A DNA stretch of 64,000 bases from Vallicoccus soli (GTDB lineage: Bacteria; Actinomycetota; Actinomycetes; Motilibacterales; Motilibacteraceae). Numbering within the stretch: position 1 is the first letter of the stretch; every line of letters starts with the position of its first letter. The position numbers and the translations under genes were made by a program. Under the pieces are notes generated by a model. That model worked only from the letters and a program-made list of their open reading frames with translations. It had not been told where the DNA came from and ran no database searches. Positions 1 to 15,000 of the stretch are shown piece after piece. The DNA lies in contig NZ_QZEZ01000012.1 of NCBI RefSeq assembly GCF_003594885.1, forward strand, positions 1 through 64,000, given 5' to 3'.

Positions 1-3000
1 CGAGGTGATCACCTTGACCACGTTCCCGATCTCCACCGACGACTCGCCCAGCTTCGCCACGGTGCCGTTCGTCGACTCGGCCACGCCCACCGCCTGGGCC
101 GCGACGCGCGCGGCCTCGTTGGCGTTGTGCGCGATCTCGCGGATCGACGCGCCCATCTCCTCCGAGCCCGTCGCCACCGTCTGCACGTTGCGGGTCACCT
201 GCTCGGCCGCGGCCGACACCCGGTCCGCCTGGCGGGCCGAGTCGTCCGCGGAGGACGCGATCTGCTGCGAGGTCACCGACATCTCCTCCGCCGCCGCGGA
301 CAGCGCCTGGGACGAGGAGTGGATCGAGGTGACGAGGGTGCGCAGTCCGTCGACCGCCTGGTCGAGGGCCTGGCCGACCCGGCCGACCTCGTCGCGGGAG
401 GCGACCCCGGACACGTGGGTCAGGTCGCCGCCGGCGAGCGCCTCGGACTGCGCCTGCACCTTGCGCAGCCGCGAGACGATGCCGCGCGCCACGACGAAGC
501 CGAGACCGAGCGCCGCCGCGATGCCGACGACGAGCATCGCCACGACCGTCGTCCGGCTGCTGTCGAACGACTCCTGGGCGCTCTGCACCGCCTCCGCCCC
601 GGACTCCTGCTCGCCCTGCACCAGGACGTCCAGCGCGGCCATCATCTTGTCCGCCTGCGGCCGGGCCTTCTCGTCCCGCAGCTGGGTGAAGCGGGGGATG
701 TCGTTGGCCTCGCTCGCCGGGAGCATCTCGTTGCGCAGGACGTCGAGGTAGGCCGCCAGCCCCTCGCGGTACTCGTCCACCCCCGCCTGCTGGTCCGCGC
801 TGAGGTCGTGGCTCGCCGCGTAGCCGTCGACGCCCTCCTGGATGGACGCGACGCTCTCGTCGATCTTGCTCCGGTACGAGTCCATGGTCGCCTGGTCAGG
901 GCTGATGGCGTGGTTCACGGCGTCCAGCCGCATCTGCACGGTGAGGCGGCGGAGCTTGGCGGCCTCGTCGAGGCCCGTGAAGTTCTCCGTGTAGAGCTGC
1001 TGGGTCGCGTGGTTCGTCGAGCCGAGCGCGGTCAGCCCGACGACCCCGACGAGCAGCGCGACGAGGCCGGCCACGGCGATGGAGCCGAGGATCTTGACGT
1101 TCGCGCCGAGGTCGTCCAGGCGGGGGCGCCGGCGGGAGCCGTCGGTGCTTGCCACGGTGGTTCTCCTTGTGCAGGGCCCGCTGGGTCGGGGCCGTCCACC
1201 GGACCCATCGGCAGCCACCTCACGGACCTTGATCGTCGCCAGGTCCGGACCCCGGGGCGCCGCCACCCGCGCGCTACCGTGCCGCCGTGCCCCCCGGTCC
1301 CGCGCCCGCAGCCCGCCGCGGCGGGGCGGTCCTGCGCGGTCGGGCGGCCGCCGGCACCGACCGGGCCCGTACGGCCGTCTGGCCGGCCCTGCAGGGCGCG
1401 GTGGGGGCCGCGCTGGCGTACGGCCTCGCGCAGCAGCTGCTGGGGCACCCGTACCCGTTCTTCGCGGGCGTGGCCGCCTTCGTCTGCCTCGGCCTCACCG
1501 ACGAGCGGCGCCTGCGCCGGGTGGCCGAGCTCGCGGCGGGGGTGACGCTGGGCGTGCTCGTCGGGGACGCGTTCGTCCTCACCTTCGGCAGCGGCCCCGT
1601 GCAGCTCGCGGTGGTCCTGTCCACGACCGTGCTCGTCGCCGTCCTGCTCGACGGCGGGAACCTCGTCGTCACGCAGGCGGGGGTCCAGTCCTTGCTCGTC
1701 GTCGGCCTGCCGCCGACCGCGGGCAGCCCGTTCGCGCGGTGGCAGGACGCGTTCGTCGGCGGCGCGGTCGCCCTGCTCGTCGCGGTCCTGCTGCCCGCGG
1801 ACCCGCGCCGGCTCGTACGGCGCCGCCTGCGCGCCCTGCTCGACGAGCTCGCCGCCGTGCTCGGGCTCGTCGCGGACGCGCTGCGCCGCGCCGACGCGGC
1901 CGCCGCCGAGGCCGCGCTGGAGCGCAGCCGCGCGACCCAGCCGCTCGTCGACGCGGCGCAGGCCGCGGTGCGCGGCGGCCGCGAGGTCACCCGCCTCGCG
2001 CCCCGGCGCCGGCGGCACCGCGCGGAGGTGGCGCGGCTCGCCGTCCTCGCCGGCCACGCCGACCTCGCCGTGCGCAACGCGCGGGTCCTGGCGCGGCGCG
2101 CCGTGAGCGCGGCGGAGGACGGCCGGCCCCGCCCCGAGGTGGCGGCCGCCGTCGCGGACCTCGCGGACGCCGTACGGGTCATGGCGGCGGTCGACGTCCC
2201 CCGCCCCGCGGGCTGGGCGACCCGCCCACGCCTGGAGCGCACCGCGGCCCGGCTCGGTGCGGGCGGGCCGTGGCGCGAGGACCTGGCGGGGACGGCCCTC
2301 GTGCTGCTCGTGCGCCCCCTCGTCGTCGACCTGCTGGAGGCGACCGGGCTCGACCACGAGACCGCCCGCCGGGCGCTCCCGCGGACCTGAGGGGCGCAGG
2401 GCGGCGGCGCCCGCCAGGATGGGGCGGGTGTGGGACCTCGTCGTCGTCGGAGCCGGCCCCGCGGGCAGCGCGGCCGCGCTCGGCGCGCTGACGGCCCGCC
2501 CCCGCGCCCGGGTCCTCCTGCTCGACCGCGCGGACTTCCCCCGCGACAAGCCGTGCGGCGACGGGATCGCCCCGCACGCGCTCGACGTCCTCGCCCGGCT
2601 GGGCGTGCACGGGGTCGTGGACGGCTACCGGCCCGTCGCGGGGCTCCGGCTCGCGCCGCCCGCGGGCGCGCCGGTCGCCGGTCGGATGGCGCGCCCGGCC
2701 CACGTCGTACCCCGCCGCGTCCTCGACGCCCGCCTCGTCGCCGCGGCGACCGCCCGCGGCGCGGTGCTGGAGCGCCGGCGGGTCCGGTCCCTGGTGCGCG
2801 AGGTCGGGCGCGTCCTCGTCGACGGCGAGGTGGCGGCCCGCGCCGTCGTGGGGGCCGACGGGGCGCACTCCGTCGTACGCCGGCTCGTCGGCGCGGGCGA
2901 GCCGGGCCGGGTCGCGCTGGCGCTGCGGGGGTACGCGCCGGTGGCGGCCGATGCCCCCGACGCGCAGGTCATCGCCTTCGGCCCCGGTGCGGGGCCGACG

Positions 3001-6000
3001 TACGCGTGGTCGTTCCCCGTCGGCGACGGGCGGGCCAACGTCGGGTACGGCACGGTCCTCGGGACGGGGCCCGCGCCCACGCGCCAGGGGCTGCTCGACG
3101 GGCTCGAGCGGCTCCTGCCCGGCGCCGGGGCCGGCGGACGGGACTGGCGCGCGCACCACCTGCCCCTCTCGTCGCACCGGCCGCGCCAGCCGGACGGCCC
3201 GGTGCTGCTCGCCGGCGACGCGCTGTCGCTCGTCAACCCCGTCACGGGCGAGGGGATCTACTACGCGGTGCTCTCCGGCGCCCTCGCCGGCGCCGCGGCG
3301 GTGCGGCCGGGCGACCCGGGGCGGGCGTACCGGCGGTCGTTGGACCGCGCGCTCGGCCGGCACCTGCGCCACACCGCCCTCGCCGCCCGGATCGTCGCGC
3401 GGCCCCGGCTCCTCGCCGCGGGCCTCGCCGCGTCGGGGCGCGACGGCCGCGCCTTCGACGACCTCGTCGAGCTCGGCCTCGGCGGCGGCACGCTCACGCC
3501 GCGGGTGCTCGGCGGGACGCTGCGGGCGCTCGTCCCCGGCTAGGGCTCGACGACCGCCACCGCGGCGTCGCGGCGCGGGTCGGCCGCCGCCTGCAGGGAG
3601 CCGTCGCCGCGGCGCAGCGCGGCCTGCACGCCGCCGAAGAACATCGACCGCGGGTCGTGCACCCGTACCCGGGCCGTGAGGCCCGCCGCCTCGGGCAGGT
3701 CGAGGTCGCGCTCGACGTGCAGGACCGTCCCGTCCGGCCCGGGCTGCACGTGCAGGCGGGGCAGCGCGATCGCCGTGTCGAGCGGCAGGCCGCCCATGAA
3801 CCCGGCCACCGCCTGCGTGAGCGCCGTGGTGATGCGGTCGGCACCGGGCGACCCGATCGCGAGGACCGACCCGTCGGGGTGGCGCGCCACCGTCGGCGCC
3901 ATGTTCGAGGGCAAGCGCTGTCCCGGGGACCAGCCGTGGAAGCCGCGCCGGTTGAGCTCCGGCTCTCCGAGGCAGTTGTTGAGCCAGAGGCCCGTACCGG
4001 GGGTCATCACGCCCGAGCCGTAGCCCGCCGACGCCGTCACCGCGCACGCCCCGCCCTCGGCGTCCACGACCGACACGTGGACCGTCGACCCGCTCCCGCG
4101 CACCGCCTCCACACCGCCGGGCAGCAGGTCGAGCAGGGCTAGGGCGGCGGCCGTGCGGTCCTCGGCGGCGTCGAGGTGCCTCACGCGGTGGGTGAGGACG
4201 GCCTCCTGGACCGCCGCGAGGCGCAGCCGGTCCTGCGGCGTCCAGTCCCCGCGCGGCCGGCCGTCGAGCAGCGCCAGCATCGCGGCGAGCGACACCCCGC
4301 CGATGGCCGGCGGAGGGTTGGTCGCGACGTCCCAGTCCCCCACCCGGACGTCGAGCGTCGGCGACACCGCCGGCTCGTACGCGGCGAGGTCGGCCGCCCC
4401 GAGCAGGCCGTCGTGCGCGGCCATGTCGGCGGCGACGAGCTCGGCGAGCCCGCCGGTGTAGAGGGTGCCCGGCCCCTCCTCGGACACCTGGTGCAGCGAG
4501 TCGGCCAGGTGCGCGATGCGCAGGCGCTCGCCCTCGACGACCGGCGAGCCGTCCGCGTGGTGCAGCGCCCGGCGGCTGTCGGGGTGCCAGCCGAAGACCG
4601 GCTCGCGGACGAAGCCCAGGTAGTACGCCGACGCCCCGCCCAGCGGGAAGCCCTCCTCGACCGCCTCGAGGACCGGTGCGACGACCTCGCGCCAGGGGGC
4701 GCGGCCGTAGCGGCGGTGCGCCTCCCCCAGCGCCGCCAGCGCGCCGGGCGTCGCCACCGACCCGTGGCCGATCGTCGTGGTGAGGCCGCCGCCGTACGCC
4801 GTCGTGACGTCGAAGGCGCCGCGGCCGAACGCCTCGGCCGGCTTGCCCCGCCCGGGCATCTCGACGTTGCCGTCCACCGTGACCGACGGCCCGTCGGCCG
4901 GCGCCACCGTGACGAAGGCACCGCCCGCGAGCGCGCAGATGCCGGGCTCGCACACCATCGCGACGAGCACCGCGGCGAGCGCAGCGTCCACGGCGTTGCC
5001 GCCCTGCGCGGCCAGGCGGGCGCCCGCCGCCGCCGCCAGCGCGTCGCTCGCGGCCACCGCCGCACCCGTGCCCATGGGGCGCGATCCTCTCAAGCGCCCG
5101 GGCTGCGCCATGAGGGGCACCCCCAGGCGGCGCGGTCCCCTGAGGGGCACCCTCAGCAGAGTCGAGCCTGCTGAGGGGCACCCTCAAGCGTCGGGGGCGC
5201 CTGAGGGGCACCCTCATGCGTCGGGTGCGCCTGAGGGGCACCCTCAGCAGAGTCGAGCCTGCTGAGGGGCACCCTCAAGCGTCGGGGCGCCTGAGGGGCA
5301 CCCTCATGGGGCCGCGCTCAGGCGGTGGCGCCCCGGCGGGCGACGCGGCAGCCGGCCTCGCGCAGCACGAGCACCGCCCCGAGGGCGACGGCGGCGACGA
5401 CGTGGCCGGCACCGCCGGCGGTCACCGCGGCGACGAGGGCGAGGGCGTACACGGCGAGCAGCAGGGCGTGGGCGAGGCCGGGGCGGCGCTCGTCGAGGGG
5501 GCCGCACACCGCGCGCTCGACGCGGTCGCGGTGCAGCGGCGCGGGGCGGGCGGCGGCGACGGGCGGGTGGAGCGACACGGGGACCTCCGGGGTCGTGCGG
5601 GGGACGGCGGGATCAGAGGACGAGGAGGGCGACGCCGCCGACCGCGAGCGCGGGCAGGGTTGTCAGCGCCGAGGTGGCCATGGCGGCGCGGGGGGCTCGG
5701 GCGAGCATCGGGAACAGCGCGTCGCCGTCCTGGCTCACGGCGTTGGCGAGCAGGGTCGACAGCGGCACCGCGCCGGAGACGAACAGGCCGGTGAAGACGA
5801 TCTGCAGGGCGCAGCCCGGCACGAGCCCGACGAGGGCGCCGACGCCCACACCGACCAGCCCGACGAGGGCGAGGTCCGCGGCGTCGAACCCGGTCGCGGC
5901 CACGAGCAGGGACCACCCGGTGGTGGCCACGGCCACGCACGCCGTCACGAGGGCCGCCTCGCGTGCCGCGCCCCGCAGGACGCCGCTCAGGTCGACCGGT

Positions 6001-9000
6001 GCGTGCGCGTCGGGACAACGCTCTCCGCCACGACCGGCGACCAGCACCCACAGCGCCGCGAGGGTCCCGGCGACGCCGGTGACGAGGTACGGGTCGACCC
6101 CGCCCAGCGCCCGGGTCAGGGGTGACAGGTCCGCCTGCGCCATGACCACCGGGAGGCCGACGACCAGGCCGGCGGGGACGAGCAGCCAGAGCGCCGCCAC
6201 GGGGGCCCCCAGCTCGTCGACGCTCAGCGCCGACAGGCGCAGGGCAGGGCGGGCCGGCGCGGCACCCAGCGCCGGCGACAGGGTCCGCCCGAGGGCGGCG
6301 CCGACCGGGATGGGGGGCGCGGGCTCCGGGTCGCCCGGGAGCGTTGGCACGTAGCGGGCGGCGTCGACGGCGTACCCGGTGAGGACACCCGCGACGAGGA
6401 GCACCGAGTGCACCTGGAGGGCGAGCACGGGGTCGGCGGCGATGAGCACCCACGCCGAGTCGCCCATGGTGGCGACGACGGCCGCGACGACGGTGCCGTA
6501 GGACACGGCGCGGCGCAGGAGCAGCGTCACGAGCACGATCTCCGCGCCGCAGCCGGGCACGGCGCCGAGGACGGCCCCCACGGCGGGGCCGAGCCGCGCG
6601 TGGCGCAGCAGCCACTCCGTCAGCCGGTCCCCGTGCCGCAGGCGCGCCCAGCCGAACAGCGCGACGAGGACGAGGACAGGCAGCCCCACCTCGTGGAAGG
6701 AGTCGGCCAGCGGGAGCAGGACGAGGTCGGTCGGCACGAGGATCACCTCCCTGGCGGGGCCTCCCGGCCCGGGCGCGTCGTGCGGCGCGCCCGGGCCGTG
6801 CGGGGTGGGACCGTCAGGTGAGCTTCTCCTTGATGGTCTGGATCATCCCCTTGGCGTCCATGGGGGGCGTGCTGTAGAGGCGCGGGTCGCCCGGGGGCAG
6901 GGTCGGGCGGGAGCCGTACGCCTCCGGCGTCTCCTGCACGGTGACCTGGTGGCGGCCGTCGAAGGACTGGCCCTGCGCCCAGCGACCCTCCGTGGCCTTG
7001 TCGCCGTCGCTCGCGTGCACGTAGAGCGCGGCGAACTCGTCGATCTCGTTCTCGAGGTCGAAGGCCTCCGGCACCGGGACGCCGTCGAGCCCGTCGGCCT
7101 GCAGCTCCTCGATGGCGCGCAGCCACTGCATCTGGTGCATGTGGTCGCGGGTGATGAGGAACTTGAGGAGCTCCTTGACGCCCGGGTCGTCGGTCATGTG
7201 CCACAGGCGCGCCACCTGGAGCCGGCCCTGCATCTCGGCGGTGGCGTTGAGGTGGAAGTCGGCGTAGAGGTTGCCGCTGGCCGTGACGAACAGGCCGTTC
7301 CAGGGGTTGCCCATCGAGTCCATGGGCGACGCGGCGTTGCCGTTGTGGATGGGGTGCTGCGGGTTGGAGTGGGCGTACTGCGCCTTGAGCGTGTCGGTCT
7401 TGGCGTCGTCGAGCGAGAGCGGCGCCGCGTCGAGCAGGCGGTCGATCATCGTGACGATCATCTCGACGTGGGCGAGCTCCTCGGTCCCGATGTCGAGGAG
7501 CATGTCCTTGTACTTGCCGGGGAGCCGCGTGTTCCACCCCTGGTAGAGGTACTGCATCGCGACCGTCATCTCGCCCCACTTGCCGCCCAGGACCTCCTGG
7601 AACCGGCGGGCGAAGGCGGGGTCCGGGCCGTCGGGCTTGGCCTCGAACTGCAGGTCCTGGACGTGGCTGAACACAGGTGACCTCCGGGGGCCTCGTCGTC
7701 AAGCGGTCGCCGGTGCGTCTGCCCCGGCACCCCCTGCATCCCCGGCCCCGCTGGCCCGCTCGTGCCAGGGAGCGTCCCCGCGGGGCCCTTGTCGCGGCTC
7801 GACGAGGAACGCGCTATCCGACGACGGCGCCGGCGACCGGGAGGTGCACCCACAGCGCGAGCCCCCCGCGGTCGCGCGCACCCATCGAGCCGCCCATCGC
7901 GAGCGTGAGGCGGCGGGCGATCCACAGGCCCAGCCCGCGCCAGCCGGCCGGCGGCTCGTCGCTCTCGAGGTGCTCGCGCAGCTGAGGGGTCAGGCGCCCC
8001 CCGTCCCGGACCTGCAGCGCGAGCCCGCCGCCGCGGCGCAGGCGCGCCGTCACCTCGATGGCCCCCGTCGCGGGCCCGTGCCGCTGGGAGTTCTCGACGA
8101 GGTTGGCGACCACCCGGGCCGCCCGGAGGCCGTCCACCGGGACCCGCCCGGCCGCCCGGCTGACCCGCACGGCCACCCGGCCGTGCTCGACGTCGGCGCA
8201 GCCCACCGCCTCGCGCACCACGTCGGCGAGCGGGCGCAGCTCCGGCGCCCCGCAGTGCTCGGTGGCCAGCAGGTCGTGCGCCTGGCGCAGCAGCGCCTGC
8301 AGCGCGCGGGCGTTGGCCTCGGCGAGCTCGGCCAGCTCCCCCGTCTCCGCCGACGCGCCGGCGCCCGCCCGCGGGCCGAGGTCCTGGCGCAGCCGCCGGG
8401 TGATGCCCGCCAGCGAGGCCACCGGCGTGCGCAGCTCGTGGCACAGCGCGCGCACCACGAGCAGCGCGGCGCCGTCGGCCCCCGGGCCCGGTGACGCGTG
8501 CCCCGCGGGGGGAGTCAGGCCGGGGTCCGCGGGAAGGGGGTCGACCGCAGCCGGCGCGCGCCGGCGTCGAGGAGGTGGGACGTGCTCGTCGAGGGGCTCG
8601 GCGTGCTGCTGGTGGACGACCACCCGCTGTTCCTGCGGGGGCTGGAGATCCTGCTGCCGTCGGTGAGCGACGGGCGCATCCGGGTCGTCGGCACCACCGA
8701 CGACGCGGCCGCGGCCGCCGGGCTGGTGCGCCGGACCGCGCCGGACGTCGCGGTGGTCGACCTGCACATGCCGGCCCCGGGCGGCGTACGGGCCATCGCG
8801 GCCGTCCGCCGCGCGGACCCCCGCGTCCGGGTGGTCGCGATGTCGGGCACCGATGACCAGGAGCTCGCGCTCTCCGCCCTCGAGGCCGGTGCCGAGGGGT
8901 ACCTGCCGAAGACCGCCGAGCCGGAGGACCTGGTCCCGCCGCTGCTCGCCGTCGTCGAGGGGTGGTCGGTGCTGCCCGCGCCGCTGCTCACCGCGCTGCT

Positions 9001-12000
9001 GCAGCGCCGCAGCGGCAGCGCCCCCGCGAGCGTGGTCAGCAACTTGAGCCAGGACGAGCTGCGCCTGTGGCGGCTCGTGGCCGCGGGCCGGAGCACGGTC
9101 GACATCGCCGCCGAGCTGCACGTCTCCGAGCGCACCGTCAAGCGCTTCACCGCCGCGCTGCTGCGCCGCCTGCACGTGGCGACCCGTGCCGAGGCGGCCG
9201 CCCTCGCGGGGCGCACCGGGCTGCTCGACGGGGACGGCGCCCCTGCGTAGGTCGTGCATCCCACCCCTCCCGGCCGGTCCGGGGCGGGATGGCCCCTGGC
9301 GCCCGACCGAAACCCGCAGCAGCGGGGACGGCCCCGGGGGGCCAGGGGCGTCAGCGGGTGCGCAGGGCCCGGGACTCGAGGGCGCAGGCGTCGCCGAGCG
9401 CGCGCAGCTCCTCCGCCTGCACGGCGCTGCCGCTCGCCAGGAGGGCGCCGCGCAGGTCGGCCGCCGAGCGGGTCACGACCTCCACCTCGGCGCGCAGCCC
9501 GGGCAGCGCGCGCCGCACGACGTCGGCGTCGGGCTCGCGGCCGAGGGTGCGCAGCCGCGCGTCGAGCTCGCGGGCCGCGCTCTGGAGCCGGCCGACGAGG
9601 GCGGGGGCGTCGCCGAGCGGCAGGCCCTGCTCGCGGGCGGCCGCCACGGCCCGGCGGGCCGCGTCGAGCTCGGTCCGCAGCGCCAGGCGCAGCCGCCCGA
9701 CGCTCGGGCGCCGGCCCACGCCGTACGAGGCCGCCCGCAGGGTGAGGTCGCCCAGGCCCTCGGACGCCGCCAGGACCAGCCGGCGCGCGACGAGGACGAG
9801 GACCGCGACGCCGGTGCCCAGGGCGCACGCGGCGACGACGAAGAGCACGAGGGCCAGGCCCAGCATCTCCTCCATGGAGGAAGGGTAGGCCACCGCGGCC
9901 GTCGACGGCGGGCTCGCGCAGGGGGCCGGGGACCGGGGGCTGGGGGCTGGGGGGACGTGCCGCCGGCGACGGGGGTCTCAGCCCCAGCCCAGCGCGTGCA
10001 GCCGGTCGTCGTCGATGCCGAAGTGGTGGGCGACCTCGTGCACCACCGTGACGAGCACCTCCTCGACCAGCTCGTCCCGGTCCTCGCACATCGCCAGCAG
10101 GTTGCGCCGGAAGAGCAGGATGCGGTCGGGCAGGACCCCCGAGTACCACTCGCCGCGCTCCGTGAGCGGCGTGCCCTCGTAGAGCCCCAGCAGGTCCGGG
10201 TCCTCCGGCGGGGCCTCGTCCTCGACGAGGACGACCACGTTGTCGAGCAGGCGCGCCAGCTCCGGCGGGATCTGGTCGAGGGCGTCCGCGACCAGCCCGT
10301 CGAACTCGGCGTCGTCGACCTCCAGCACGCGGCCAGTCTGCCGCCCTGCCGCCGCGGGCGCCCGCGCCCCGGCCCGCACCCCACCGGGAGGTGGGACGGA
10401 CGCGGCCCCGCGGACGTTGCAGGAGCGGACGCAGGGGGCAGGAGCAGCACGATGGCGACGACGGCGGGCGGACCGGTCACGGGGCCGCGGGATGCCCGCG
10501 CGCTCCTGGCCGCGGCGCGCCGGGGCGCGGGGCGCGCCCGGCGCTCGGGCCCCGTCCGCTGGGCGGCCGTGGTCGTCGTGGCGCTGCTCGGCGCCTGGCT
10601 GGGGGTCCTCGCGGCCGGCACCTCCACGGCCGACGTCGGCCCCGTCGAGGCACGGCTCGCCGTCCGCCCCGCGCTGCAGGGCGAGACGCTGCTGCGCGTG
10701 CCCCCGCTCGGGTCGGTCACCCTGGACACCCACGCGGGCCCGCTCCGCCTCGACGTGCAGGTGGTCGGCGTCGACCCGGTCGCCGCCCAGCGCATCGTGC
10801 AGGACCCCAGCCGCCTCACCGGCATCGAGGCCCGCATCGTCGCGGACGTGCGCGATGCCGTGCGCGCGCTCGTGGTCCGGGTGGCGGTGGTCGCCGCCCT
10901 CGGCGCGGCGCTCGCGGTGCTGCTCGTCCTGCGGCGGCCGCGCCGGGCGCTGGTCGGCGCGGGGACGACGGTCGCGGTGCTCGCGGCGAGCGGCGGCGTC
11001 GCCGCGGCCACCTTCGACCCCCGCGCCATCGCCCAGCCGCGGTACGAGGGCCTGCTGACGCTCGCACCCACGGTGGTCGGGTCGGCGGAGGACATCGTCG
11101 CGGACGTCGGGAAGTACGGCCAGCAGCTGGCCCAGCTGGTCACGAACGTGACCCAGCTCTACGACGTGGCGTCCACCCTGCCGGCGTACGCGGCCTCGGA
11201 CGACACGGTGCGGGTCCTGTCGGTCAGCGACATCCACCTCAACCCGGTGGCCTTCGACGTCATCGCGTCGGTGAGCGAGCAGTTCCAGGTCGACCTCATC
11301 ATCGACACCGGCGACCTCACCGACCACGGCTCGTCGGCCGAGGGCCGCTTCGCGGCGCTCGTCGGTGACCTGGGCACGCCGTACGTCTTCATCCGCGGCA
11401 ACCACGACTCGGTGACCACCGAGGCGGCGGTGGAGGCGCAGGCGAACACCACGGTGCTGCGCGAGGGGCAGGTGGTCGAGCTGGCGGGCCTGCGGATCGC
11501 GGGCATCGGCGACCCCCGCTTCACCCCCGACAAGACCACGCGCGACCAGGACCCGGCGCCCACGGTGGAGGCCAGCGGCGAGCGGCTGGCGGAGTCGCTG
11601 CGGGACGCGGCCGAGGACGGCGAGCCCGTCGACGTCGCGCTCGTCCACGACCCCGAGGCGGCCGCCCCGCTGGACGGGCTGGTGCCGCTGGTCCTGGCCG
11701 GGCACGGGCACGAGCGGGAGGTGCGCGCGCTCGACGGCGGGACGCTGCTCTTCGAGCAGGGCTCCACCGGCGGCGCCGGGCTGCGCGGCCTCGAGGGCGA
11801 GGACCCGACGCCGATCCAGCTGAGCGTCCTGTACTTCGACCCCGCGACCGGCGACCTGCAGGCGTGGGACGACATCGACATGGGCGGGCTCGGGCTGACG
11901 TCGGCGGAGATCGACCGGCACGTGGTCACCGAGGCGGACGAGGCCGAGGGCAGCACGGTCTCCACGCCCGGGGCGACGCCGCCCGCCGCCCCGCCCGCGC

Positions 12001-15000
12001 AGACGCCGGCGCCCGCGCCGGCACCGCGGTGAGCGCCCGCACGGGCGCCTCCCGCGGGAGGAGCCGGGCCACCGCTTTGGTGGTCGGGGCCCTCGTCCCC
12101 TATGCTCTCCACGTCCCCGACGGGCTCGGGAGACGGCGGGCCCACGCCCTCATCGTCTAGCGGCCCAGGACACCGCCCTTTCAAGGCGGCAGCACGGGTT
12201 CGAATCCCGTTGGGGGCACGCAGGACAGCTCGACCGGCAGGACCAGCACGACCACGGGGTCCCGTGGAGCAGTTTGGAGTGCTCGCCACCCTGTCAAGGT
12301 GGAGGCCGCGGGTTCAAATCCCGTCGGGACCGCAGGACGCGGAGGGCGTCGGCCACGAGGCCGGCGCCCTCCGCGCGTACGGGGGACCGGTCGCCCGGTC
12401 GCACAACCCGTGGCGCGGTTCGACCGCTCGCCAGCGGGAACGCCCGGCAGGTCGGAACGACCTCGGAAGGGCACCCATGCGACTGCCGGACCCGCGCGGC
12501 ACGATCTCCGCCGCGCTCGTCGACCACCTGCGCGACGACGCGCCCCTCGACCCCGCCACCGTCGAGCGGCTGCGCGGGCTCGCGGCCGCCGTCGAGGACC
12601 CGCTCGGCGACGGCGACCTGCAGCTGGCGCTGGCGGTCGCGTACGAGCCCCACTACAGCGGCTTCGAGGGCGTCGGCGACCACTGGGAGTGGGACCCGGG
12701 CCTGCTCGGGGTGCGGGCGGGGCTGGAGCGGCGGTTCGAGGAGGGGCTGCGCGCCGAGGTGGGCGACGCGGCGCAGGTGCGCGCGGGCGTCCCCGTCGAC
12801 GTCGCCCTGCGCGACGTCCTCGAGCACCCGCGCCTCACCGCGGGCCCGTCGCTGTCGCGCTGGGTCATGCGCCACGCCGACGAGGAGCAGTTCCGCGAGA
12901 TGCTGCGCCAACGCTCGGTCTACCAGCTGCGCGAGGCCGACCCGCACACCTGGGCCATCCCGCGGATCACCGGACCGGCCAAGGCCGCGCTCATCGAGAT
13001 CCAGGCCGACGAGTACGGCGGCGGGCGCTACGAGCGGATGCACAGCGTGCTCTTCGCCCGCACGATGCGCGCGTTCGGCCTCGACACGACGTACGGGGCG
13101 TACTGGCCGCTGGCCACGCCCGCCACCCTCGCGACGAACAACCTCATCACGTACTTCGGGCTGCACCGGCGCTGGCGCGGCGCGCTCCTCGGGCACCTCG
13201 CGGGCGTCGAGATGGACTCCAGCGCGCCGTGCCGCCGCTTCGCCAACGCCCTGCGCCGGCTCGGGTACGGCGAGGACGCGACGTTCTTCTACGACGAGCA
13301 CGTGGAGGCGGACGCGGTGCACGAGCAGCTCGCGGCGGTCGACATGTGCGGCGGCTTCGTGGGCGAGGACCCGCAGCGCTACGCCGACGTGCTCTTCGGC
13401 GCCGCGTCGCTCGTCGCGGTGGAGGGCCGCTTCGCGCAGGCCCTCGTCGGGCCCTGGGAGGCGGCGGCCGCCGCGGCCTGAGCCTCAGGCGCCGCGGCGG
13501 TGCGTGCTCTCCCCGGAGCGGAAGCGCGCCGCCTTGTGCGAGCCGTCGCAGAAGGGCTTGAGGGCGGAGCGCCCGCAGCGGCACAGCGCCACCGTCGCGC
13601 GCCCCGGGTCGAGCTCGACCCCGTCCTGGTCGACGATCCGGAAGTCCCCGCGCACGACGAGCGGCCCGTCGCGGTACGGGGTGATGGTCACCTCGTCGCG
13701 GGGCAGGTCGGGCAGGCCGGTCAGGTCGGCGGGACGCTCGCGCAGGTCGACGACCTCGACGACCTCGACGGCGTCGACCCGCTCGTCCTCGTCGCCCCTG
13801 CGGGCGGGCACGGTGCTCACCGCGGGTGCGTGCCCGGGGCCCCCGCCGGGGAAACCCCGAGCACCCGGAGCCGGGCCGGGCCGCGGCGCAGCGCTCCGGA
13901 CGTGAGGGGCGCCGCCCGCACGCCGCCGCGCCCGCGCAGCGCCCGGAAGGCGCCGGGGGCGAGCACGACGTCCATCCACGCGCAGGGGTTCGCCGGGCGC
14001 CCGCAGCGCAGCAGCACCGGGCCCTCGCCGCAGTCGAGCTCCACGTCGTGGCCGCGCAGCGCGTCGACGTCGGCGCCGCGCAGCACCACGTTGCGCCGCA
14101 GCAGGGCCGGGTCGGGCGGCTCGGCCAGCCCCAGGTCGCGGGCCACGGCCTCGAGGTCCTCGACCGCGAGCAGGGTCACCGAGGCGCGCGCGTGCGCGGG
14201 CCGGGCGAAGTAGCGGTCCCCGCGCAGCCCCTTCCCCGCGACGACCTCGACCCGGTCCAGGTCCTGCGGCGGCGGGGCCGACGGCCCGTCGGCCGGGCGG
14301 CCCTCGTACGCGTGCCGGGCCGCGACGAGCAGGTGCAGCACCTCCACGTCCTGCCGGACGGCGTCCGGGTCGCCAGGGACGGCGGGGACGCCGGGGACGC
14401 CGGGGACGCCGGGGCGCGGGTGCTCCACGGCGCTCGAGGCTACGGCGCGGCCGGCGCCGGCGGGGCGTGGGCTACACTCGCTCCCGATCGCAGGGGGACC
14501 TGCGCATCGCCGACGGGCCCCGGCCCGCCGGGGCAGGTAGCTCAGTTGGTACGAGCGTCCGCCTGAAAAGCGGAAGGTCGGCGGTTCGACCCCGCCCCTG
14601 CCCACCCCTCCCGGCCCGCGCACCGCGCGGGCCGGCGCCCTGCCCGCCCCGGTGGACGCTTCAGGCCGCCCGGCGATCGCCCCGCCGGCGGCGGTGCGTC
14701 TTCACCCCGTACATGTGCCGGTCCGCGGCGGCGAGCAGCTCCTCGGCCGCGGCGCCGGCGCCCCCGATCGCGACGCCGATGCTGGCGCCGAGCCGGACGA
14801 GCCCGTGCGTCGTGGCGTGCGGCGGCTCGAGCGCCGCCTCGAGCCGGTCCCGCAGCGCCGAGGCCCCCGCCTCGTCGGCCCCGGGGCGCAGGACCACGAA
14901 CTCGTCGCCGCCGTAGCGGGCCACCAGGTCCTGGGGCGTCGTGGCGTCGAGCAGGCGCCGTGCGACGTCGCGCAGCAGCGCGTCGCCGACGTGGTGCCCG